From: Nitritalea halalkaliphila LW7
Lineage (GTDB): Bacteria; Bacteroidota; Bacteroidia; Cytophagales; Cyclobacteriaceae
DNA: 64,000 bases
NCBI RefSeq assembly: GCF_000265075.1
Contig: NZ_AJYA01000001.1
Span: 62,650-126,649, forward strand
Direction of reading: 5' to 3'
The translations under genes and the position numbers were made by a program. Shown piece by piece: positions 1-10,035 of this stretch; the stretch's first letter is position 1; each line of letters opens with the position of its first letter. The notes beneath the pieces were generated by a model that was given only the letters and a program-made list of their open reading frames with translations, was not told where the DNA came from and searched no databases.

Positions 1-107
1 GAAAGGATTTCAGTCACCTCATAGCCACTAAGCTCTAATAGCTCTTTTGTATTCTCTGCTAGAGAAAAGTTATCTTCGATTAGTAATATTTTCGGTATAT
101 GGCGCAT
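1..107 (-). CDS. Response regulator receiver domain protein (N-terminal fragment, cut by window edge)
   Basis: Reading the minus strand from the ATG at 107-105 gives about 35 residues that begin MRHIPKILLIEDN and continue with a SLAENTKELLELSGYEV helix-strand pattern. This is the classic first beta strand, acidic pocket (Glu11-Asp12) and first helix of a CheY-like receiver domain. The phosphoacceptor Asp and any output domain lie outside the window. It is transcribed divergently from the histidine kinase that starts about 130 bp away, so it is probably the cognate partner of that kinase (inference). Family assignment is confident; the type of output domain cannot be known. Confidence 0.8.
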   Translation of the reverse strand, partial: MRHIPKILLIEDNFSLAENTKELLELSGYEVTEIL

Positions 108-236
108 GGGCTGGGTAATGATTTTTTACTTGTATACGGTATAAAGGCTATAAATGATAATTTGGTTATACAAAAATATGCATTAATTTTACTTGAGAGC
201 TGCTTAGCTCGAAATAAAAAGACCACAAACACGATT

Positions 237-2543
237 ATGCACCCTATCGTCACCGCTCTTGTCAACGAAGACTATGTTATAGAAATCGCCACTGGCGCTA
301 TCGTCCATCATAGCGAAAAGTTACTGAGTAGCTTCGGTCCTGAGATCAAAAAGATTCTGCAGAGTAACGACACCTGGCAAAAGTCGGCTGTGCCCATCCA
401 AAATCCTGTCACTTTGCAGGAAAAGCTTCGTTTGCTTGATCAAAGTAGTGATTCCAAGATGGAATATTTTTTTCGGATAGAGGAGGAGCTCTTTGAGGTG
501 CAGGATGTTTTTTGGAAGTCTAAAGATGGTCAATACCTAAAGGGCTTTCTTTTTGTTAAGGATGGTCGGACTAGAATAGAGTTTAGTGGCCAGTCTTTAG
601 CAGATATCATCGAAAATGTACCCTATCCTTATGCTGTGTTTAATAGGGAGCTCACCACTGTGCATTTGACGAATCGTCTGATGATCGATCTGCTACAAAT
701 TCCTCTTTCGGCCTTTTCAGAAGGGCTACCTCTTCATTTGTTTTTTAAAGATCAGGAGGTATTCCAAGCTGTAATTGATTGGATTTTTAACTCTCCAGAA
801 AATGTCACAAATGCAGATGTTTCCCTATTCTTAGGGGAGGATGGACCCCGTTGGTATGAACTGCAGCTGGTTAAAATTAAAGTAGATAATGTTCCCTGCG
901 TTTCGGTTTTTTTACGCGACATCGATTTGTTAAAAAGGACGGAGTATGAATTGCTTCGAAAAAATAGTGCGCTTGAACAAGTGATCCAAGTTCAAAATGC
1001 CTTTCTGCTACCGCACAAGGATGAAAAGAGCTTAGACACGTTAATGACCCGGATGGCTGATTTGTCGTATTCATCGCTTGGGTTTATTGCTAAAGTTAAA
1101 CGCGAGCAGCTAAATAGTCACTACTCCCTACGATTTGATGCCTTCGTGCAGTTAGATGCTGTAACACCTTCTCCAGCCGATGTTAAAGCCCAAGAGAAGG
1201 AACTGGAGGAGATTATCCAGCAGTGCGTGTTAGAGAAAAAGCCTACGTATGCATTTTATGCGAGCAAGAGTAACCGTGAAATAAAGTCATGTCTAGTAAT
1301 GCCCGTATGCTGTGATGGTACACTAATCGCCTGTGTGGGGCTGGCGAATAAAGCGGATATGTATACGAAATACGATGAAGGTTTTTTAGAGCCTATCGCA
1401 GCTGTCCTTGGAAATATTTATAAGACCAAGGAAATACAACGTGAAAAGGAGTTTTTTGCCGAAAACGCAAAGGAAAAGGAGCTGATTTTTCAGCGGTTTA
1501 CGGAGAGTTCCAGTGATATTGTCTTTATTCTCAACGAAGACTTACAGTCTGGCTTTGTGTCCAACTCTATACTTAAGGTATTAGGTTTCTCGGCAGAAGA
1601 CAAGAAGACGCTTAAAACCATGGCTGGACTGTGTAAAGAAGCTTTAAAAGAGAAATACCGTACTGCTGAAAATACCTTTCGCCTAGTTAGAAAGATTAAA
1701 ACATTCGATAAGTCTTTTCGCTGGCTAGACACCTCTATAAATATCATTAAAGACAAAGAGGGGCGTGTCTTTAAGTATTTCGGCTTATGCCGTGATATTT
1801 CGCTGCAGATGGAATCTGAAGATGTGCTCCGTTCTACTCTTAAAAAAGAAAAAGAATTAAGTGAGCTGAAGTCGCAGTTTATATCCTTGGTTTCTCATGA
1901 GTTTAAGACTCCCTTATCTATCATGAAAAGTAGTACAGAAATCGGTAATCTTTACTTGGAAAATCCTGACACTTGTCGGCCAGAGAAAATGCGAAAACAG
2001 CTCGATAAAATTTCAAATGAAATAGCAAATTTGAACAACCTACTTGAGCGTCTCCTCAACAGCGAAAAGTTGAATCAGGGACAGTTTCCCGTGAACAAAG
2101 AAATGATCCAAGTAGGGCAGTTTATTAAGCACTTTCAGCAGCAGCACTGTATCGTAGATTATGTGTCTCTTCACATGCAGCCTGATGTACAAGGAGTCTA
2201 CTGTCACTGGGATATAACGCTTATCGAACAAGTACTCGTCAACTTAATCGATAATGCCTTAAAATATTCCGAAAAAGATGCGCGTCCTCTTGTAGAGTTT
2301 GAGTTGGATGGAGAGGTTCTTCTTGTTCGCGTAACAGATAAAGGCATCGGTATACCTGAAGAAGAACTGCGAAATATTTTTGAGCCTTTTACCGCGCGGA
2401 ATGTGTGAGATATTCCAGGGTCAGGACTTGGACTGGCTACTATCGATAAGTTTTTAGCACTTCATGATGCCCATCTTCAGATAGAGAGTAAACTAAACCA
2501 AGGGACACGCTTCGAAATGAGATTTCCTTTAATAGGGATTTAG
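237..2543 (+). CDS. PAS/GAF sensor histidine kinase, interrupted by an in-frame TGA at 2406
   Basis: Soluble sensor kinase that would autophosphorylate and pass phosphate to a response regulator, probably the divergent one at 1-107. Order of domains: N-terminal PAS-like segment, PAS near residues 120-235 (IENVPYPYAVFNRE), GAF-like region about 255-410, second PAS about 440-540, then HisKA with H-box SHEFKTPL (His near residue 554) and HATPase with N-box LIDNALKY and G1 DKGIGIPE. At 2406-2408 a TGA replaces the expected Gly in the NVG-DIPGSGLGL stretch; the same frame then continues through the G2 box GSGLGLATI to TAG at 2541. The first ATG of the open frame (99) overlaps the neighbouring regulator, so the ATG at 237 (MHPIVTALV) is preferred. 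The stop is either a point mutation or a sequence error. Confidence 0.82.
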
Positions 2544-2683
2544 AAGTCAAGAATACTGCTGAGTCCATCTATTCAATAGGTATTTTCGTAAATACAGGCG
2601 TTGTGTTTTGATTTAATTTTATTTATTTTAAATCATCAAAATAATAGTCTGTAAGCAGTTTTAGTTGAATAAAAGGATTAAGC

Positions 2684-4354
2684 GTGAATTTAGGACAATT
2701 ACTTGTATTTATCCCGGGATTAGTGAATTTTTTGGTGATACTTTATATGCTTTCACACACGAAAAGCTATAAAGGAGCTAATCTTTTTTTACTTTTTCAA
2801 ACTGCCTTACTTTTTTGGCAAGTTGAAGAATTTTTCCTGCGCCAAACAGGCCTTTCCTATGCGTATGCAGTGGCACTGGATCAAATGTTCAGCATGGGCT
2901 GGCTAGCCCTTGGGGCTTTGCTCCTCCATTTTGTAATTGACTTTTTACAGCTTCCGCAAGCAAAAAATAGAGTAATACTTGCCCTTATCTGGTTGCCCTA
3001 CTTTGTTTTTTTTGGCCTGTACCAGGCCAATCCCCAGCCGAATGCTTTTAATCAACATGAAATTTGGGGATACACACTGGCTATACGACCGGATTCGACA
3101 GACTTAATCCAAAGACTCTGGTTAGTTACACTCGTCTTCATCGCAATCGGCTTGCTAATCTATCATTATGCGCTGAAACAGACAGATAAAATAAAGAAAA
3201 AGCAGATCGGGTTACTGCTCCTAGGACTCGCCTTTCCTGTAAGTGTGGGCTTTGTGTTTCAAATTATTTTCCCATTTATCGGACTTCCGGATATCCCACT
3301 CACGTCCATGGGCATGCTTTTCTTTACAGTAATTGCCTTTTATGCCCTTACGAAATATCAGCTCTTCGATCCAAATCAGGAGGTACAAGCAGGGGAGGTC
3401 TTAGATCAAATGTTATCGGCTATTTTAATAGTTGACCTAAATGGCCACATACTTTACCTCAATCACCGGGCCATGGCGCTTTTTGGTGAGTTTCCCCAAC
3501 AAAAACCTGCTCTTGATGCTTTGTTTACGCTTTCCATACCCATCGAGCGTTTTCTTTCTTTAGGCTGGAGTGGAGCCCAGTCGAAAGAAAATTTGAAGGA
3601 TGTGGAGTTTTTTAACATGCGACATCAAAAGCGTTATGCAGTGGAGGCTGTTCCTTTATTTAAACATAACAAGCAAGAAAAGCTGCTTTTGGTCCTGAAA
3701 GATAGGGTAGAAGAGGAGCAAGCATTATTAGAGGTAGAGCGACTCACACAGGTAATGGCTGAGGATAAAGGGACTGCTTTTCAACTCTTTTGGGAGCTGG
3801 ACCTGCAGCAGCAGCAGGTCATCTGGGGAAATAGTTTCCATATCCTGTTTTCTTTCCCAAGTGAGTTTAAGCCGAATCGGCTGGATGAGGCTTTCTATGG
3901 GATTGTGTGCCCTGAAGATCGACTCATGCTGAAAAGGAATTCGCAGAGAGCTTGGGAAGGCTTGGCCTCAGGGGCCAATACCTGGGAGTTTGGACTCTTA
4001 AATCATAATGGAGATAAAATTCGCGTACGGGAACATTTTTTTGTTATTCGTGATACGCATAATCAGCCCAAGAAGTGCTTTGGAACCCTTTCCATTATCG
4101 ATGAAGCATGGAATCCAGCTGCTTTGGCAGAAAAGCGTGGCGAACAGTTGAAAAAAATCGCCTGGACCCAGTCGCATCTCGTCCGAGCGCCTCTGGCAAA
4201 AGTGATGGCCTTATCCGACTTATTAGCTACCGCTTATGAAGAAGATCCAGAACAAGTGAAATTTTACGTAGAAGCGCTGCAAGAGTCCGCTGAAGAATTA
4301 GACCAAATTATACGGCAAATCATCGCAGACTCTCACGGAGAAAAAGTAGCCTAA
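2684..4354 (+). CDS. Membrane PAS sensor with phosphoacceptor helix but no HATPase domain
   Basis: Starts with GTG. The first 225 residues hold about seven hydrophobic segments, like the 7TM N-terminal sensor module of some histidine kinases. A PAS domain follows near 230-345 (MLSAILIVDLNGHILYLN) and another PAS-like segment with a PAC-type end near 360-475. The C-terminal 75 residues resemble a dimerisation/phosphoacceptor helix pair (WTQSHLVRAPLAKVMALSDLL begins about residue 490), but the protein stops soon after, without N, G1 or G2 boxes. Such ATPase-less proteins are frequent in Bacteroidota. It may relay phosphate, dimerise with a full kinase, or act as a decoy (inference). It follows the kinase at 237-2543 in the same orientation, 140 bp downstream. 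Confidence 0.78.
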   Translation: MNLGQLLVFIPGLVNFLVILYMLSHTKSYKGANLFLLFQTALLFWQVEEFFLRQTGLSYAYAVALDQMFSMGWLALGALLLHFVIDFLQLPQAKNRVILALIWLPYFVFFGLYQANPQPNAFNQHEIWGYTLAIRPDSTDLIQRLWLVTLVFIAIGLLIYHYALKQTDKIKKKQIGLLLLGLAFPVSVGFVFQIIFPFIGLPDIPLTSMGMLFFTVIAFYALTKYQLFDPNQEVQAGEVLDQMLSAILIVDLNGHILYLNHRAMALFGEFPQQKPALDALFTLSIPIERFLSLGWSGAQSKENLKDVEFFNMRHQKRYAVEAVPLFKHNKQEKLLLVLKDRVEEEQALLEVERLTQVMAEDKGTAFQLFWELDLQQQQVIWGNSFHILFSFPSEFKPNRLDEAFYGIVCPEDRLMLKRNSQRAWEGLASGANTWEFGLLNHNGDKIRVREHFFVIRDTHNQPKKCFGTLSIIDEAWNPAALAEKRGEQLKKIAWTQSHLVRAPLAKVMALSDLLATAYEEDPEQVKFYVEALQESAEELDQIIRQIIADSHGEKVA

Positions 4355-4378
4355 TTAGCTACATGGCCGCTAATAACT

Positions 4379-4983
4379 TTATAGACCTGTTCCCGCAGGC
4401 TCTATCCGGACATCATCAAAAATAAGCTGACCGCGCACACCTTCTTCCATCACGAAGAAAATGGTTAGGCTTTCCAGATCCTGTGCGAACTGTGGCAACT
4501 GTAAACGGACAAAAATCCAATCAAAGGTGCCGGACAACTCTAAAAGACCAGAGCTCGTGATAAAGTTGATGCCCATGGCACGCTCATTTCGCAGGGGGGT
4601 GCCGCGAACACTGATAAAGGCGCCGCGACTAGTCGAAAATCGTTCCACATCGATGGCTTTAACACGAACATGAAGCTGCCAGTTGGTTAAGTTCGCTCGA
4701 AAAGGGCCCTCTATCCGCTGCGACCAAGTGGCACCACCGCGAGAATCAATATCTTCGTTTTCCAAGCTTAGCGCGAAACCATCGTCCCAAGTGCTGGGAA
4801 CCACCGCTGCTCGGAAGCTCCCACTCTGGAAACTTCTCCAAGGCCGAATGTCTCCGAAGTTATCGTCTAAAGAACCATTAACACCTGTGGAGTCATGAAA
4901 GCGATATTCTCTTCAGGCATACAGGCATTGAAAACAAGAAGTAAGCTAAAAACACCAAATAAATTGCATAATTTCCTCTTCAT
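4379..4983 (-). CDS. Predicted lipoprotein of unknown function (frameshifted)
   Basis: The minus-strand ATG at 4983 opens a typical lipoprotein signal, MKRKLCNLFGVFSLLLVFNAC, with the lipobox Cys near residue 21. That frame stops after 38 codons, but the adjacent frame carries on from about 4912 with RFHDSTGVNGSLDDNFGDI and stays open to 4379. A one-base indel around 4908-4915 therefore splits one gene of about 200 residues. The mature part is rich in beta-strand patterns (WQLHVRVKAIDVERF, FDWIFVRLQL, GQLIFDDVRIEP) and looks like a jelly-roll/carbohydrate-binding-like fold, which is inference from pattern only. No family name could be assigned. It is likely exported and anchored to a membrane. 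Confidence 0.62.
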
Positions 4984-5245
4984 CGCTTGTTATTCTTTTA
5001 TTATCCCCCTTTTTAGTAAGTAGAAAAAGAACGATAAAAGGTATGGCGAGGTTTAGACTTCGTTTATAAAAATTAGAGGAGAAGTAGTTAGTCTACCGTT
5101 CGTCATTTTTTATTTGCTATATTCGAAGCTTTTTAAATTTCGTTCGAAAAAAGAATCGTGTATACTAGGGTTTCGCTACCCCTGGCGGTGATGCTCTTAG
5201 TCCCTTTGCTTAAAGATAGGCCGCTCCAAGTAGTTACTTTCTCAA
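4984..5245. other. Intergenic stretch with no recognised gene
   Basis: About 260 AT-rich bases lie between the start of the lipoprotein gene (minus) and the terminator of the peptidase gene. Open frames here are short and of random composition. The part next to 4984 should hold the lipoprotein promoter; a TACCTTTT element about 50 bp upstream of its start is a poor match to the Bacteroidota -7 box. Confidence 0.4.
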
Positions 5246-5274
5246 CAAAAAAAAATAAGGGCCGAAGCCCTTAT
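5246..5274 (-). terminator. Rho-independent terminator of the M28 peptidase gene
   Basis: Perfect 8-bp stem ATAAGGGC/GCCCTTAT (5255-5262 with 5267-5274) closed by a CGAA loop. Read on the minus strand it is followed directly by nine T residues (complement of 5246-5254). It lies about 20 bp after the peptidase stop codon. Confidence 0.85.
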
Positions 5275-5295
5275 ATAATCTCTTGCGCGAATGCA

Positions 5296-6791
5296 CTACT
5301 TCCGATTGGATTCATAGAGTGCCTTCGCTGCCTCTTCGTATTTATCGCCCGGCGTCCACTTCGGTCTCTCCGGAGCATTAGCGATTTTATCAGCAGCAAG
5401 TAAGTAAGACTTCCAGTACAGCAGCGCATAATCCAAATCAAAATTATCTACCTCATCAGATGGCTGATGATAATGACGCGCTATCTCCTCATCGAAAGCC
5501 GTAAAGCCTAAAGAAAATGTCGGTGAAGGAACCCCCTTACGCGCGAAATTCACATTATCAGAACGATCATATAAATTTTGCTCGGGTGCAGGGTCTGCGA
5601 TTGCCTTCAACCCAAAGGCCGCCACTGCTTCACTAATTAAAGGATCTGCGCTGGTGCGCCCTAATCCGATGACGGAAATAATAGACGTATCGTTATAGCC
5701 GGCATTATCGATATTCAAATTATAAATCGTTTGCTGCAGCGGCACTACGGGATGTTCCACATAGTACCCACTACCTAATAAGCCCTTTTCTTCCGCTGTC
5801 CATGCAGCTAAAATCACCGAACGCTTAGGGGGATGCTGCGCAAAGTACCTTGCCGCATTTATCAAAGCTACCGTACCTACAGCATTATCCCGCGCACCAT
5901 TATAGATGGAGTCCCCCTCCGCATTGGGCGCGCCCACACCTACATGATCATAGTGCGCACTTAACATGATATACTCATCGCGAAGCGCGGCATCCGTACC
6001 TTCGATTACTGCGATGACATTTTTACCGATAATCGGTCGGTTTTCTTTTCCCGTAATTTCAAAATTAGCTTCCGAAATAGTCCCTGAGCCTACCGCATTG
6101 ATAAAGGTATTGCGCGGATCCTGTACCCAAACATACGGCAAAGCTGCTTCTCCAGCGCCTGATCTACACTCAGGCGGGGGCTATTTAAAAAGCGCGTCAC
6201 AAACTCCCATGGCGCCGTCGGGACATTATACACCTCGATAATGCCAGCCGCACCATGCTGAGCCGCTAAGCGCATTTTTTCCCTTCCCATCGCAAATAAA
6301 TCCGAGGGGCTCAAACGACCAGGAGCACCCACATTACAAACGACCACCTTGCCAGCAACTTCTTTTCCCGTATAATCCTCTTCCAGACCATAGCCAACGA
6401 CCACCAGGGGGAAATTGCCCTCCAGGGCACCTCCATCCAAGACCATAAGCTCCTTACCCTGAGAAAAAGTACGCTCACCGGCGGTAAGCTGCCCCTTTAC
6501 CGGGGGAATCGACAGTCGAAAAGGGACATGCTGGTAGTAGGGAGCATCTAAATTTTCAGGAGAAATAGCACCATATTTCCAAAACTGCTCCGCTATAAAG
6601 CGCGCCGCAGCGTCCACCTCAGGACGTATCGGATCACGCCCCATCAGCTCATCCGAAGCTAAATAACGAAAGTAAGAAATAGAGGCGCGCTCATCGAAAG
6701 TGGCTTCCACGGCCTCTCGACTCCCCTGCGCACTTAGAAAGCCCACACTCAGGCACAGGAATCCAGATAAGATCAGTTTTTTCATTTTCAT
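5296..6791 (-). CDS. Secreted M28 family zinc metallopeptidase with PA-type insert (frameshifted)
   Basis: Exported aminopeptidase-like enzyme of the M28 family, probably releasing amino acids from peptides. Residues 1-21 are a Sec signal (KKLILSGFLCLSVGFLSAQ). A protease-associated-like domain covers about 90-200 (VVVGYGLEEDYTGKEVAGKVVV). The catalytic part shows the expected metal and catalytic residues: SAHYDHVG, NGARDNAVGT, TAEEKGLLGS, a central NIDNAGYN and the late His in ARHYHQPSD. The first half and second half are in different frames; the switch lies near 6145-6165, between DQALEK and LPYVWVQDP. Repaired length is about 498 residues, normal for the family. A strong terminator follows; the gene is upstream-flanked by truC in the same orientation with a 49-bp gap. 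Confidence 0.88.
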
Positions 6792-6840
6792 ATTTTTCAG
6801 CTTTTAAAGAAAGCCAATTGCCTCAGAAGAAACAAAGGTT

Positions 6841-7568
6841 TTAGGAGAAATCCGGCATCGGAAGCGATAATCGGTCACAGGCAGCACGAAAATCTGCAGG
6901 CAGGGGAGCTTGCAGATGGATCACTGACCAGCCTGCTCGGGATGGGGTAGCCGCAGCTCCACGGCATGCAGCAGCATGCGCGTAATGCCCTGATACTGCC
7001 TGAGGTAATTATTTTGCGTATTGTCTCCATGCTTACTATCCCCGATGAGATAATGGCGCTGCATGGCTAAATGGCGGCGAATCTGGTGCATTCGGCCCGT
7101 CTGGGGCTCCGCCCAAAGTAAACTATAGCGGGAGCTCGGATACCGCCCCGTACTATTAAAAGCACAGGTGGAGCGCGAGAAAACACGAAAGTCTGTGCAG
7201 GCGTCCTGAAGTGGCCCATCTAAGTCTTTAGCTAGCGGCCGCTCCACACGGAAAACATCAGCAGCAGGCCAGCCCCGCACCACAGCCACGTATTTTTTCT
7301 GCACTTCCTGACGTAAAAAACTCTCCATCAAGATCCGAGCGACCTGCTCATTTTTTCCAAGCAAGATCAGTCCGGAAGTAGCCCTATCAAGGCGGTGCGC
7401 CAAGTAAGCGGGTGCCTGCGTGTAAGCCTGCACCCAGCCTACCAGCGTCTCGGCTAAGGGCTCCTCTGCCCAACCATTCGGATGAACCAAAAGCCCGGCC
7501 GGCTTGTGGAGGACCAGCAGTGCCTCATCCTCGAAAATGACGGTCGGCATCAGAGTGGAATCTAGCAT
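6841..7568 (-). CDS. truC: tRNA pseudouridine synthase C-like RluA family enzyme (frameshifted near the 3' end)
   Basis: Isomerises a tRNA uridine to pseudouridine; TruC in E. coli acts on position 65. The RluA-family catalytic motif HRLDRATSGL places the nucleophilic Asp at residue 61. The late GDSKHGDNTQN and RMLLHAVEL segments fit TruC better than RluA, C or D. The frame reaches a TGA at 6921, yet the next frame reads WSVIHLQAPLPADF and ends with TAA at 6841, giving the natural C-terminus; a one-base loss near 6925-6935 explains this. The start ATG at 7568 is preceded by AAGGGA and lies 5 bp after the mnmA stop, so the two tRNA-modification genes are likely co-transcribed. Confidence 0.82.
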
Positions 7569-7573
7569 GTCCC

Positions 7574-8788
7574 TTAAAAGATGGTGCCAGAACCGATGGT
7601 TTCTCCATCCTGATACCAGGCCACAAACTGCCCGCTGGCGATTCCTTTCTGCGGCTGCTCGAAAAGTACATACAGCCCCTTATCACGCATAAACAAGTGC
7701 GCAGGACTCAGCGCCTGGCGGTAGCGAATACGTGCTGCATACTGCGCATAGCCGCCCACAGGGAGCCGTAGATCTTCTCGTACCCAGTGCACATCCGCCT
7801 CGGGGACGAAGAGGCCATAGCCCAAAAGTCCAGGATGATCCTCACCTAAACCGGTATAAATGTGGTTTTCACGTGTGTCGGTTCCGATCACAAAAAGAGG
7901 CTTACCTGTACCGCCCACGTGAAGCCCTTTTCGCTGCCCGATCGTGAAATAATGCGCCCCACGGTGCTGACCCATTAGCGTGCGGTGGGCTGCGCCCAAA
8001 GCCCGAGGCAGACAGATTTCATCCAAACGAGCTGTGCTTATGTCGGCGCACAGTTCTTCCGGACGATGTGCCTTCCCCGCGAAAACAGGATCCTCCGGCT
8101 CTAATCGGTAAATAGGCCCTTCTTTTGGCTTAAGCTGCTGCTGTAAAAAGTCGGGCAGCCGCACTTTCCCGATAAAACACAGCCCCTGACTGTCTTTTTT
8201 TTCCGCTGTGGCCAAACCCTGCGCACGTGCAATGTCCCGAACCTGCGACTTCTGTAGATGCCCGATCGGAAAAAGGGCTTTGGACAGCTGTTCTTGATTG
8301 AGCTGGCACAAAAAATAGCTTTGATCCTTATTCGGATCCGCACCCGCCAGAAGACGATGCACTTCTCGACCCGCTACGCTGATACTGTCTTTCTGACAGT
8401 AATGCCCCGTGGCCACAAAATCCGCCTGCAGCTTTTCAGCGGCCTTTAAAAATATATCAAATTTTATCTCTCGGTTACACAGTACATCGGGATTCGGCGT
8501 ACGACCAGCTTCGTATTCGCGAAACATGTAGTTTACGATGCGCTCGCGGTATTCTTCACTCAGGTCGATGGCCTGAAAAGGGATGCCCAGCTTCTCAGCC
8601 ACCAGCATGGCATCCGTGCTATCCTCCATCCAGGGGCACTCATTCGAGATCGTGACACTTTCATCGTGCCAGTTTTTCATAAACATGCCGATTACCTCAT
8701 AACCAGCCTCTTGGAGGAGATAGGCACTTACAGAGGAATCTACTCCCCCGGATAGCCCTACGACCACCCTTCCTTTTTTCTTTTCCAT
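7574..8788 (-). CDS. mnmA: tRNA-specific 2-thiouridylase MnmA
   Basis: Catalyses ATP-dependent 2-thiolation of the wobble uridine (U34) in tRNA-Lys, -Glu and -Gln. The PP-loop [11 protein letters not shown] is at residues 11-21, the first catalytic Cys is in NPDVLCNRE (Cys104) and the persulfide-accepting Cys is in DSQGLCFIG (Cys204). The long linker with [15 protein letters not shown] and the C-terminal beta domain ([15 protein letters not shown], later RIRYRQAL) match the family. The longer in-frame start at 8848 adds 20 residues with no family counterpart, so [10 protein letters not shown] at 8788 is used. Length 404 residues is somewhat above that of E. coli MnmA, which is explained by the extra loop. 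Intact frame. Confidence 0.95.
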   Translation of the reverse strand: MEKKKGRVVVGLSGGVDSSVSAYLLQEAGYEVIGMFMKNWHDESVTISNECPWMEDSTDAMLVAEKLGIPFQAIDLSEEYRERIVNYMFREYEAGRTPNPDVLCNREIKFDIFLKAAEKLQADFVATGHYCQKDSISVAGREVHRLLAGADPNKDQSYFLCQLNQEQLSKALFPIGHLQKSQVRDIARAQGLATAEKKDSQGLCFIGKVRLPDFLQQQLKPKEGPIYRLEPEDPVFAGKAHRPEELCADISTARLDEICLPRALGAAHRTLMGQHRGAHYFTIGQRKGLHVGGTGKPLFVIGTDTRENHIYTGLGEDHPGLLGYGLFVPEADVHWVREDLRLPVGGYAQYAARIRYRQALSPAHLFMRDKGLYVLFEQPQKGIASGQFVAWYQDGETIGSGTIF

Positions 8789-8861
8789 ACTAATACACGG
8801 ATTCAAGGTCCGGATTAAATTTTTATAGGGATGAAACAAAGCCCCCATTCTTTTTCGTTCA

Positions 8862-8890
8862 CAAATTTACGTATATTTTTCACTTCAACC
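8862..8890 (-). promoter_or_regulatory. Candidate Bacteroidota-type promoter for mnmA-truC
   Basis: On the minus strand TAAATTTG (complement of 8862-8869) matches the Bacteroidota -7 consensus TAnnTTTG exactly, and a TTG element (8886-8888) lies 16 bases upstream, a little closer than usual. It would give a leader of about 65 bases before mnmA. This is a pattern match only. Confidence 0.3.
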
Positions 8891-8900
8891 TGAAACCTAA

Positions 8901-8917
8901 TTGGCCGAAAGGCCCAA
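8901..8917 (+). promoter_or_regulatory. GNRA-loop hairpin in the phosphofructokinase leader
   Basis: GGCC-GAAA-GGCC with flanking TT/AA forms a compact hairpin that ends only a few bases before the phosphofructokinase ATG at 8921, where a ribosome would bind. It could tune translation, or be chance. Confidence 0.3.
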
Positions 8918-8920
8918 AAC

Positions 8921-10016
8921 ATGCAAAAGAAAAAGCTTTTAGTATCGACTGGAGGGGGGACTGCCCTGGACTGAATGCGGTGATCCGCGGTATCACGAAG
9001 CGCGCAGCTGCCCATGGTGCTGGGAGGTGATCGGCAGTATGGAGGCCCTCACGGGGGTGCTCGAGACTCCACCGCGTCTGATGGTGCTTGACGAGCAGCG
9101 CGTAGCCGGCATCCACGTAAAAGGTGGTACCATTCTGCAAACTTCAAATAAAAATAATCCCTTAGCCTATCCCGTGCGCCAGCCCGATGGCAGCGTCGTC
9201 TACGAAGACCGAAGCCAAGCGCTCGCACAGCGGATCCTCGACATGGGTTTCGATGCCCTGATCAATATCGGAGGGGATGGCTCCCAAAAAATCTCTTTGG
9301 CACTGGCAAAACATGGCGTGCCAGTGGTCGGGGTGCCGAAAACCATCGATAATGACCTATCCGGTACCGATGTGACCTTCGGGTTTCAGACGGCCGTGCA
9401 GATTGCCACGGAAAGTTTTGACCGCCTGGTGAGCACTTCTGAGAGCCACCATCGCGTGATGATTATGGAGGTGATGGGACGCGGAGCTGGCTGGATCGCC
9501 CTGCATGCCGCCTTAGCCGGTGGAGCGGAGGCCTGTCTCATCCCGGAAATCCCCTACGATGTGGATGTGCTGAAGGAGCATATCGAAAAGCGCTACGATC
9601 AGGGGCGCGGCTTTGCCTGTATCGTCGTGGCGGAGGGGGCGAAGCCCAAAGCCGGTAAACTGACCTACCGCGAGAATGATTTTGGCTCGGAACATAAGCG
9701 GCTCGGAGGGCTGGCCTACACACTTTCGGCGCAACTGAAAGCGGCGGGACTGCAAGCGGAAATCCGGGAGACGGTCTTAGGACATGTGCAGCGCGGAGGC
9801 GTACCAGTAGCCTATGACCGCGTGCTGGCCTCCCTTTTCGGGGTTAAGGCCTTTGATCTGGTGGTGGAAGGGGCCTTCGGCCAAATGGTGGCGGCGAAAG
9901 GGAATGAAATAATCGCTACTCCTCTAGAAAATGCCGTTAGTAGCTATCATGCCGTGCAGCCCGATAGCTTCCTGGTAGATGCCGCGCGGGGCCTTGGCAT
10001 ATCTTTTGGTGAATAA
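8921..10016 (+). CDS. pfkA: 6-phosphofructokinase (two frameshifts in the first 100 bases)
   Basis: Glycolytic enzyme phosphorylating fructose 6-phosphate. The ATG at 8921 gives MQKKKLLVSTGGG; after a one-base loss in the G6 run near 8953 the next frame gives DCPGLNAVIRGITKRAAAHG, and after a second loss near 9022 the long frame gives WEVIGSMEALTG and runs intact to 10016. Repaired length is about 365 residues, as expected. GGDGS (about 118-122), PKTIDND (140-146), MEVMGRGAGW and QRGGVPVAYDRVLA are all present. The Gly of GGDGS is typical of ATP-dependent enzymes, while the Lys of PKTIDND is typical of pyrophosphate-dependent ones and of group-III-like ATP enzymes, so the donor is uncertain. 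Followed after 19 bp by the AsmA-like gene. Confidence 0.9.
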
Positions 10017-10035
10017 TGCGCTATAAATAACTCGT

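Noticed and set aside
80..265. 61-codon open frame on the minus strand overlapping the response regulator start
   Set aside because: It lies in another frame from the clear receiver-domain reading and has no family resemblance.
2400..2410. TGA in the kinase as a possible selenocysteine or recoded codon
   Set aside because: The family has Gly here, no Cys or Sec is expected and no SECIS-like stem follows.
5158..5403. Open frame on the plus strand over the terminator and 3' end of the peptidase gene
   Set aside because: Random composition and antisense to a well-supported gene.
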